Of a DNA stretch of 43,066 nucleotides, positions 15,660-22,777 are shown one piece after another. The position numbers were made by a program, and so were the translations under genes. The stretch spans positions 1 through 43,066 of the forward strand of contig JABHXU010000017.1 of assembly GCA_018657065.1 (NCBI GenBank). Direction: 5' to 3'. The DNA comes from an archaeon (GTDB lineage Archaea > Nanobdellota > Nanobdellia > Woesearchaeales > GW2011-AR15). Numbering within the stretch: position 1 is the first letter of the stretch; every line of letters begins with the position of its first letter. Under the pieces are notes generated by a model. It ran no database searches. It was given only the letters and a program-made list of their open reading frames with translations, and was not told where the DNA came from.

Positions 15660-18600
15660 ATGCCAATGGATAATGCTGTAAAAGCAATACTTGTAATCTT
15701 AACTATAGTTGCAACTATAGGAATGTTTGCGTCTTTAACAAGCCCAGCAGTTCGTGTTTTAATGGGATTTGCTGATGAGAGTACACTGGATGATAATTCT
15801 AAGGATGAATACATTTATTCTAGACAAATGAATGAGGAAACAATTAATTCAATTAATGCTCTTTTGTTTTCAATTAATTCTATTGCGCATTATGATACAA
15901 ATCTGAAAACACAAACAGAAAAAGATGCTTTTACAGATGAAATGTTTAGTGTAGAACAAGAAAGAAAATTTGGTGCAACAACTGTTAGATATACTTTATC
16001 GAATATTGAAACAGTTTTTATTGAAGATCTTAATTCAGATGAAGGAAGAGAGACCCTAATAGACGCACTTATTAGATGCCATTACATGTTTGAAGATAAT
16101 GGGAAGAAAAAAACAAGATGTTTTGGAATTGAGTCAAAAGCTGCAAGTTTGAATTTTGGAGAGCTAAAATCTTTTGCTACAAATTTTAGAGAAACAAATA
16201 GTTGTAATGAAAATTGTAAAGAAACAATTGATACTTTATTTAATCCATTAGCATTAGCAAGCGATAAGCAAGTTGTTGAGATTGATGGATCAATAGGAAA
16301 CAATTTTGTTATTTGCGCGGAACCTAGTGCAGGGGATATTTCTCATGTTTGGACAGATAGAGTTTATTTATCTCCGAGTTTGTCACATCATTCTTGTGAT
16401 GTGGAAAGAGAAGCAAGAAACGATGATGTTTTAGGAATGAAAATCGAAGACTTTTACTTAAAGCAAGATGTTGGTCCTATTTCAACTCTTGAAAAATTTG
16501 TAAAAGGATATAAACCTAATATTTTGTATTATCAAATGGCAGATCCTGTAATTGCACAAGATTTTGAAGCAGCCATTTTTACATTTGATGTTTGGGATGT
16601 TATCAAATGGGAATTAATAGGAAGTGCATTATTTGATTTTATACCTGCAATGAAACCAGTTAGAAAATTCGCAGGAGCATGGTTAAAGTCTACAGGAAAA
16701 GAGATTGTACAAAGAGCAGTAAAAGAGGGTGCAGAGGCAACAGCTGAAGAAATAGGACAACAGTGGTTTAAAGAACTGTTCCAAGAAGTTGGGGAAAAAT
16801 TAAGTAATGCTAAAGGAATAGGTGGTGTATATAATGCACTTAAGAGTGTTATTGAAAGAGTTCAAAATGTTGTTCAAGGAATAAAAAATATACCTTCTTC
16901 TGCAATAAATAAAGCAGTTACGGGATTACTTGGAGAAACAGGAGAAACAGCAACAGATAGGGCTATTAGAGTTATGACAGTGAAAAAAGAAATTAGAAGA
17001 TCTTTGAAATTAGAAAATATGTTTCAAGGAGAGTTTGTAGACCAATATCTTAAAGCAGCAGGAAGATCCACATCGGAACTTCAAGAAGAGTTTGTTGAAA
17101 AACTATCAAAGGAAAGTTTTGACAGAATGGCAAAGGGGCAAAGTGGAGAAATTACAGAACAAGAATTTCAAGAAGCCTTTGAAGATGTATTTGGACAATA
17201 TAAAGATGAGATGGGAGAGTTTTATGAATATTATTTAAAAAATCCTCGTATTGTAACGGAGAAATATAATAAAGAGTTCATTGAGAGATTTTCTGGAGAT
17301 TTAGGAGCCCAGATGCTTAAAGAGATTAGGATTAATTCTAGAATTTGGTCAAAGTTTGAACTAAGACTTAACAGAATATTCAATACAGGAATTGGTCCTG
17401 AAGAACAATTAAAAATAGTTCGAGAACTAATGGAAGAAAGTCCGGACGAAGTTTTTGGAGAGATGTTAAGCAGTAGAAATGATATGAGAAGATTTCTGTC
17501 TAGTTTTAGTTTAGATCTTGATGCATTTACTAAAATCCCTGGTCCTGAAGGAAAAATGTTGTTGGGAGCAGGAGATATTGATACATTTATTTCAAAAGTT
17601 GATGAATTTCCACTTTCTGCTAAATATGGGGCAGCTCTTGAAACACATATGAAAGATTTAGGAATTAAAGAAATTGTGGGTAATCCTCTAAAGAAAAAAA
17701 GACACATACTTATACTTGGTTTATGGTTCTTAAGTGCAAAAGAAGTTAGTGATGAAGAAATATTTCATCCAATAGGAATTAATTCTTTTGGATATAAAAC
17801 CTCTATTAGTACTCCTGCGATTTTTGATGACTACTTGAGAAAAGACTGGGATTATAATAAAGAAAAGAAAAAAAAGGATGAAGATAACAAATATCATGAT
17901 TACTTCTTACATTATGGAGACAGTGTGATTCCAGGAGTTAATGATAAAAAAGAAGAAGAGGAAGAGGAAGAACCTAGTTATGAAGAACAAGTTTATGTAA
18001 CAGAAAAATATACAGGAACTATTCCAGCACTTAGAAATTACTTTGTTGCCTTAATTAAAGACCAAAGAAGATTCTGGTTTGATCAACCTCCAGATAGATT
18101 TTATTTAGTTGCACCATGTAAAGCAGATGTTAATGTTCAATTAACTCAAATTGAATGTTGGGGAAAACCTCAAGAAGCTAAAAAACCAACAAATTTGATT
18201 TCAAGTTTATTTGCTAAAGAAGCAAAATATGCTACAGGAACATTTAATCCATTACTTGATAAAAGAGAAGAGCATTTTGATGGAAAAAACCAAATGTTAT
18301 ATCAAGTTGATGAAAATAAAGACATAATTAAATTATGTGATAAAAAAAATCTTTGGGAAGGAATAACTTTTGATGATCCTTATACACCAATGACTATTAC
18401 TGTTGATCCTGTACTTGATAGATCTCTTGAAATGAACTATTGTTATGAAGGAATTGATGAACAAATGATGGTTGCAAATGTGTTATTAAATTATGCAATT
18501 CCAATTGCCGGTGGTTTAATTGGTGGAGCTGCTTGTGGTGGTGTTCCAATATGTTTATTTGCCTCAGGAGCAATAAGTGGAGCAATTGGTGGAACTGCTT

Positions 18601-18719
18601 ATATGGCACTTGAAACAGGTGCAGTTGATAAAGTTCCAGGTCTTTCAACATTTATGAACACAATGGGTATTCAGACAGCAGGTTATCATTGGCCATATCA
18701 TAGTTCAAGAGGTCACTAA
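15660..18719 (+). CDS. 1019-residue membrane protein of unknown function, core of the surface gene run
   Basis: Unrecognised. It has an N-terminal hydrophobic helix (about 8-30); an exported-looking first part with Cys pairs (CHYMFEDNGKKKTRC, CNENC); a long, mostly helical middle rich in Glu, Lys and Gln (about 330-680); a short hydrophobic segment ILILGLWFLS near residue 682; an acidic Glu run (about 763); and a C-terminal Gly/Ala-rich hydrophobic hairpin (about 939-985: PIAGGLIGGAACGG, then GAISGAIGGTAY). The Gly-rich end resembles glycine-zipper membrane inserts. It is the longest gene here and sits centrally, so it may be a scaffold or channel-forming part. Confidence 0.6.
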   Translation: MPMDNAVKAILVILTIVATIGMFASLTSPAVRVLMGFADESTLDDNSKDEYIYSRQMNEETINSINALLFSINSIAHYDTNLKTQTEKDAFTDEMFSVEQERKFGATTVRYTLSNIETVFIEDLNSDEGRETLIDALIRCHYMFEDNGKKKTRCFGIESKAASLNFGELKSFATNFRETNSCNENCKETIDTLFNPLALASDKQVVEIDGSIGNNFVICAEPSAGDISHVWTDRVYLSPSLSHHSCDVEREARNDDVLGMKIEDFYLKQDVGPISTLEKFVKGYKPNILYYQMADPVIAQDFEAAIFTFDVWDVIKWELIGSALFDFIPAMKPVRKFAGAWLKSTGKEIVQRAVKEGAEATAEEIGQQWFKELFQEVGEKLSNAKGIGGVYNALKSVIERVQNVVQGIKNIPSSAINKAVTGLLGETGETATDRAIRVMTVKKEIRRSLKLENMFQGEFVDQYLKAAGRSTSELQEEFVEKLSKESFDRMAKGQSGEITEQEFQEAFEDVFGQYKDEMGEFYEYYLKNPRIVTEKYNKEFIERFSGDLGAQMLKEIRINSRIWSKFELRLNRIFNTGIGPEEQLKIVRELMEESPDEVFGEMLSSRNDMRRFLSSFSLDLDAFTKIPGPEGKMLLGAGDIDTFISKVDEFPLSAKYGAALETHMKDLGIKEIVGNPLKKKRHILILGLWFLSAKEVSDEEIFHPIGINSFGYKTSISTPAIFDDYLRKDWDYNKEKKKKDEDNKYHDYFLHYGDSVIPGVNDKKEEEEEEEPSYEEQVYVTEKYTGTIPALRNYFVALIKDQRRFWFDQPPDRFYLVAPCKADVNVQLTQIECWGKPQEAKKPTNLISSLFAKEAKYATGTFNPLLDKREEHFDGKNQMLYQVDENKDIIKLCDKKNLWEGITFDDPYTPMTITVDPVLDRSLEMNYCYEGIDEQMMVANVLLNYAIPIAGGLIGGAACGGVPICLFASGAISGAIGGTAYMALETGAVDKVPGLSTFMNTMGIQTAGYHWPYHSSRGH

Positions 18720-18720
18720 A

Positions 18721-19404
18721 ATGAAAAAAAAACTATTAATAACAATTATTGCAGTTCTTGTAGTTTTACTTTTGATTTTTTCAGGATATGTTGTTTATCA
18801 AAAAATTAAACCTCGAGAAATAAAACATGATTATTATACGATTGAACCTGAACCTTGGGTAGAAGATACTCCTTTTACAGATGAAGAAAATGATGTGAAA
18901 ATTAGTGTATCTAGAGCAACCAGATCTAAGAGTAAATTTGATATTGATAAACAAGAGATTTATGATAAAGGTTTAAAGACTTTATTTAGTAATGGACTTT
19001 ACAAAGGAATGCCACTAGGAATTGCTAAAGCAATATTAAATGAATCAACAGAATTAATTATTGGTCCTGAAATGGATCCAGATGATGGGGTTGTTGAAGC
19101 ATTTATTCTTGGAAAGTATGAGGAGGATGAATTTGCATTTTACATTTTCTTAGATGAAGATTGGAAAAAACAAATACCAGATACTAATATTTTATATGCA
19201 AATGATTTAGATGAATCTACAGTTAGAAAGTATGATTTTACATCATATACAAAAGGTATTTACATTGATAAAGTGAAAGGTGATTTTGACTGGTTTTTAT
19301 CAAGTCCTAGAAAGGGAGGAGTATTTGTTGGTGAAATTAATAAAGAAACACTTGATATTGAAGATTTACGGTTAACAAATTTAACTATAATATATGTAAG
19401 GTGA
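18721..19404 (+). CDS. membrane-anchored exported protein, unknown function
   Basis: 227 residues. MKKKLLITIIAVLVVLLLI is a plain signal-anchor; no pilin motif. The exported domain has EPEPWVEDTPFTDEE and a compact fold with alternating strands, and no Cys. It starts one base after the stop of the 1019-residue gene and runs into the GGTGA ribosome site of the next gene. No family recognised. Confidence 0.55.
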   Translation: MKKKLLITIIAVLVVLLLIFSGYVVYQKIKPREIKHDYYTIEPEPWVEDTPFTDEENDVKISVSRATRSKSKFDIDKQEIYDKGLKTLFSNGLYKGMPLGIAKAILNESTELIIGPEMDPDDGVVEAFILGKYEEDEFAFYIFLDEDWKKQIPDTNILYANDLDESTVRKYDFTSYTKGIYIDKVKGDFDWFLSSPRKGGVFVGEINKETLDIEDLRLTNLTIIYVR

Positions 19405-19409
19405 AATTA

Positions 19410-19709
19410 ATGAGATCAAAAAAAGCAATGGAAATGGAAGTGATTGTAAAGGCAATTTTAGCATTATTAATATTGGCAGTCCTTGCTGGACTAATATATA
19501 TTTTTGTTGTTCAAAGGGGTGCAGGCGGAGCAGGAGTTATTGTAGATGAAACAGCAGAAACAGGTGACGGAGTTCTTTCAGATTTTATGAACTTAATAGG
19601 TAGAAAATGTGATGAAGATGCAGATCCTAGATGTGGAATGACAGGAAAACAAAGAATTTGCGAAGAAGGAAAGTGGGTAACAACAGATGATCCGTGCGAA
19701 GAAAGCTGA
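19410..19709 (+). CDS. small pilin-like protein with Cys-containing tail
   Basis: 99 residues from the ATG at 19410, chosen because GGTGA lies six bases upstream; a GTG at 19401 inside that site is less likely. RSKKAMEMEVIVKAIL leads into a hydrophobic helix, Gly-rich GAGGAGV, and a C-terminal domain with four Cys (RKCDEDADPRCG, RICEEGKWV, DPCEES). The last pattern is like small C-x-n-G-K/C-x-x-G-x-W motifs in surface proteins. It overlaps the next gene by 23 bases. Confidence 0.6.
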   Translation: MRSKKAMEMEVIVKAILALLILAVLAGLIYIFVVQRGAGGAGVIVDETAETGDGVLSDFMNLIGRKCDEDADPRCGMTGKQRICEEGKWVTTDDPCEES

Positions 19710-20154
19710 GTTAATTACTGCAAGAGTATTAGTTGAAATTATAATTTTTGTAGTTGTTTTTGTAATAATAATAAAAGGAAGTGCAACACTATGGAAATTA
19801 TATGTTACTAAACCTCAAACAGTTACAGAAAACTCTTTTGTTTTACTTCATAAACATATAAAATATTTTGATGCTGAGACATCTGATACTTTTCCACTTC
19901 AAGTAGATAATAAACATATAATTAAAGGATATGATAAAGAAGATCCTAGTAAGCCAGATTTATGTGAAGAGGGATCTTGTTTGTGCATAAATTTAGCTAA
20001 TGGTAATGTTCTTAGATGTAAGCAAATAGAAAGTAGTATTAATGAAGACATTAGATTAAGTTCAAGTTTTGAAATAAATCCAAGTGAGGATGTACAAAAC
20101 TTCTATTTGGAGAAAGATTCTAAAACAAGTCAAATAAGTATTCACAATGGATAA
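19687..20154 (+). CDS. pilin-like protein
   Basis: 155 residues. RAKKAELITARVLVE precedes a hydrophobic helix (about 16-30). The exported part has KHIKYFDAETSDTFPLQV, a Cys cluster (CEEGSCLC, then RC) and a beta-type C-terminus. The YFD-acidic motif recurs in the proteins at 20625 and 21163, suggesting one subfamily. It overlaps both neighbours by a few bases, so it is translationally coupled. Confidence 0.6.
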   Translation: MIRAKKAELITARVLVEIIIFVVVFVIIIKGSATLWKLYVTKPQTVTENSFVLLHKHIKYFDAETSDTFPLQVDNKHIIKGYDKEDPSKPDLCEEGSCLCINLANGNVLRCKQIESSINEDIRLSSSFEINPSEDVQNFYLEKDSKTSQISIHNG

Positions 20155-20623
20155 AAAAGGGGAGATTGAACTACCATTAATTTGGTTAATAGACTTAATT
20201 TTAATAGTCATTCTTATTTTTTTTGTCTTTGATCCAGCACTAGATAGGCAAGCAGAAAATGTACAATTCTATAAACGTTTTTCAGCTAAAAATTTAGCAC
20301 TTTATATTGATGCAGTTTATACAGCACCTTATCCTTTGAAGGTATATTACAATGAAAATACTCCAACATTTACCTATGTTTTTGAAGAAGATACAGTATA
20401 TGTTTTGGAAGAAACTGAAAAACTGAGAAATAGTGTGAGTTATAAATTTATTCCAGATCAAAATAAAAATTTTAGAGATAGAACAATTGAACCAAACAAT
20501 AAAATTGAAATATCAGATTTAGAAAGTGGAAAAATCATATCAAATATACCTATTGCTTTTATTTCAACTAATAATAGAATATACCCAATTTCAGTAGTTA
20601 AAACTTCAGATATAATAAAATAA
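20147..20623 (+). CDS. pilin-like protein
   Basis: 158 residues. MDKKGEIELPLIWLI starts a hydrophobic helix ending near residue 29. The exported domain has AKNLALYIDAVYTAPYPLKV and alternating beta segments; there is no Cys. The ATG overlaps the previous stop by eight bases, and the stop is one base before the next gene. No enzymatic motif is visible. It is likely a structural subunit related to its neighbours. Confidence 0.6.
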   Translation: MDKKGEIELPLIWLIDLILIVILIFFVFDPALDRQAENVQFYKRFSAKNLALYIDAVYTAPYPLKVYYNENTPTFTYVFEEDTVYVLEETEKLRNSVSYKFIPDQNKNFRDRTIEPNNKIEISDLESGKIISNIPIAFISTNNRIYPISVVKTSDIIK

Positions 20624-20624
20624 A

Positions 20625-21170
20625 ATGAACAAAAAACAAAAATCAAAAGTATTTAAATTTCGAAAAATAAGGCTTTCGAAAAAAAGCCAAGCATATAATA
20701 TTTTAGAATATTATTTAGTTAGAATTCCTTTTATTTTAGTTCTTGTAGCTCTTTTTGTATATATGGCCTCATCAATTGAATCAAATGCATTAAAATCACA
20801 TGATGTTAGAAAAGAAATAATCCAAAACAGAATTTTTTATTCACCTAATTCAATTACTTATTTTGATGAAGATTCTGGAAGAATTTATCCACATATTATT
20901 GATATGGAGAGATTTAATGAAATTCAACTTGATCAAGCATTTTTTACAAAAGAAAATAAAGTATTAACTGGAAAAATAGATCTTACAAATATTGATCTAA
21001 ACATAACAAATACATCGTATATTAATAGAGATCAATACGAACGATGGAAACACTATACAAAATTTAGTCAATTTGATAATTTTATTGAAAAAAAAGTAGT
21101 CTTAATTTTGCATGAAGGAATAATATATAGAGGAGCAATAAAACTTAATTTTGTGATACCTAATGAATAA
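20625..21170 (+). CDS. pilin-like protein with extended basic N-terminus
   Basis: 181 residues. A basic stretch of about 20 residues precedes SKKSQAYNILEYYLV and a hydrophobic helix (about 32-50). The exported part contains NSITYFDEDSGRIYPHII, the YFD motif shared with 19687 and 21163, and a C-terminal strand HEGIIYRGAIKLNFV. The stop overlaps the next start as ATGAATAA. The long basic leader would place the processing site unusually far in, if it is processed at all. Confidence 0.6.
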   Translation: MNKKQKSKVFKFRKIRLSKKSQAYNILEYYLVRIPFILVLVALFVYMASSIESNALKSHDVRKEIIQNRIFYSPNSITYFDEDSGRIYPHIIDMERFNEIQLDQAFFTKENKVLTGKIDLTNIDLNITNTSYINRDQYERWKHYTKFSQFDNFIEKKVVLILHEGIIYRGAIKLNFVIPNE

Positions 21171-21609
21171 GAGAATGAAAAAAAGAGGACAAGTAATTAG
21201 CTTTTATGATATTATGGGACTTCTTATTTTTGCTCTTGTAATGTTATTTTGGATAATGGTGTTATCTCCTCCAAAAAGACAAGCTGTTGAAATTAGAGAA
21301 CAAATTCATTATTTTGATGATGAAGACATGTTGATGGCAATTTTAAAAACACCAATAGGTGAGAACACAGTTCTAGATCATATTTTTTTAGAAGATTATG
21401 AAACAGTTAATAGAATGATTAATGAATCTTTGTATCCAGTATTTGGCCCAGCATGTTTTGAACTTATTGTTAATGGTGCAAAGTTTACAGAATTGCATTG
21501 TAAAAAAATACTCACTGAAGAATTATTAAAATCTGAGATTTACGTTCCAAAAGATAAAGAGGGATCTATACTAATTAAGTTAAATGTCCCAGGTTACACA
21601 AATGAATAA
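21163..21609 (+). CDS. pilin-like protein
   Basis: 148 residues. KKRGQVISFYDIMGLL begins a hydrophobic helix (about 15-32). The exported part has QIHYFDDEDMLMAILKTP, reminiscent of the QSFLNTLMNT segment of cassette family C, then FGPACFELIV and a second Cys (LHCKK). The resemblance suggests these families share an ancestor. It overlaps both the previous gene and the peptidase gene by ATGAATAA. Confidence 0.6.
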   Translation: MNKRMKKRGQVISFYDIMGLLIFALVMLFWIMVLSPPKRQAVEIREQIHYFDDEDMLMAILKTPIGENTVLDHIFLEDYETVNRMINESLYPVFGPACFELIVNGAKFTELHCKKILTEELLKSEIYVPKDKEGSILIKLNVPGYTNE

Positions 21610-22777
21610 AATGAAATTATTAAAAAAACAATTTCAAATATTTTATTTAAAAAAAAAATTAAATAAAAAAGCTAAAATATTTTTAATTGGAGTTAGTGTT
21701 ATTTTTGTAACCTATGTTATGTTTAGATTATATTTAACTTCTCAAAATAAAGTAAATAAATTTGAAGCACTTGTTGGTGAAGAGCAATTAAAAATTATTG
21801 AAACATATAAACGAGGAGAAAAGTTTTTATTTTTTTTAGATCTTTCTGCTCAAAAAGCATTTTATGAGTTTACAACAGGACTTATTGATGGAACCTCACT
21901 AAATTGTGAACAAAAAACTACTGAAGGATATCCAGTAATAAATAGTAATTGTAATATTAAAGAGCAAACAGAAAATAATTTTAATAAAATTATTAATGAA
22001 TATTTAAAAACCTTTTATGAAGAGGTTCCAGATCTTACTTATTCACTGTTTTTTTTTGAAGAATCTATTGTTGCTAAATCAGTTCCACTTAGAATTGGTG
22101 TAACTGGTGAAGATAGTTATAATTTCGAATTAGAAGAAATAATTTATGAAGAAACAGAAGAAAAACAAGAACCAACAACTCCAACTCAACCCTCGAATCC
22201 AGAGCAACCAACACAGCCAACTCAGCCAACTCAACCGTATAAAAGTGAGGGAAAATGTGGATTTATGGCAGATTATGCAAAACAATATGTAGGATGTCCA
22301 TATTCACTTACTGAAGTTTATATTCTTCCACCAAATGGATGTTGGAGAGGTGGGTTAACATGTGCAACTTTTGTTGGATCAGTTATTGTTTACACATTGG
22401 GATGGAATCATTATCCGTATGGTCATGGTAGAGAAAAATGTTCAAATAGTGCAGTTTATCAGTTAGGAAGAGACCCAAATATTTTGCAACCAGGTGATAT
22501 TTTTGCAACTGAATATTTAAAAAGAGATGGTGGTTATACTGCATGGGGGCATACAGGAATGTATGTAGGAAAAGGGAGATTAATAGCAGAGTCTTATGGA
22601 GGACCATTTTGTTATAGGCAATATATTCCAGATAATAATGGTGAACATATTTTTATTCATTCATATGGTTGGCAAAACATGGGACCACCTGGAGTTTGTT
22701 ATGATTCCTTTAATAATTTATTTATTAACAGTAGATTAATATTAACTAATTTTTGTAGACCAAAGGTGTGTGCATAA
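21602..22777 (+). CDS. membrane-anchored NlpC/P60-like cysteine peptidase
   Basis: 391 residues from the ATG at 21602, which overlaps the previous stop as in the gene before; an ATG at 21584 is less likely. Layout: basic leader, membrane helix (~22-42), an exported pilin-like domain, a Pro/Thr/Gln linker (~195-215), then a C-terminal catalytic domain. The NlpC/P60 pattern is visible: GGLTCATFVGSVI with Cys254, and WGHTGMYVGKGRLIAES with His317. Such enzymes cut peptide bonds in bacterial peptidoglycan stems. Archaea lack murein, so the substrate is probably outside the cell or another linkage. The next gene carries a transglycosylase domain, strengthening the cell-wall link. Confidence 0.7.
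   Translation: MNKMKLLKKQFQIFYLKKKLNKKAKIFLIGVSVIFVTYVMFRLYLTSQNKVNKFEALVGEEQLKIIETYKRGEKFLFFLDLSAQKAFYEFTTGLIDGTSLNCEQKTTEGYPVINSNCNIKEQTENNFNKIINEYLKTFYEEVPDLTYSLFFFEESIVAKSVPLRIGVTGEDSYNFELEEIIYEETEEKQEPTTPTQPSNPEQPTQPTQPTQPYKSEGKCGFMADYAKQYVGCPYSLTEVYILPPNGCWRGGLTCATFVGSVIVYTLGWNHYPYGHGREKCSNSAVYQLGRDPNILQPGDIFATEYLKRDGGYTAWGHTGMYVGKGRLIAESYGGPFCYRQYIPDNNGEHIFIHSYGWQNMGPPGVCYDSFNNLFINSRLILTNFCRPKVCA

Noticed and set aside
17231-17707. 158-codon minus-strand ORF
   Set aside because: Antisense to the coherent 1019-residue gene; composition is that of a complement frame and there is no promoter or ribosome site.
22175-22240. Short repeated units that might look like a small CRISPR or satellite
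   Set aside because: They encode the in-frame Pro-Thr-Gln linker of the peptidase; the repeats are contiguous with no spacers.
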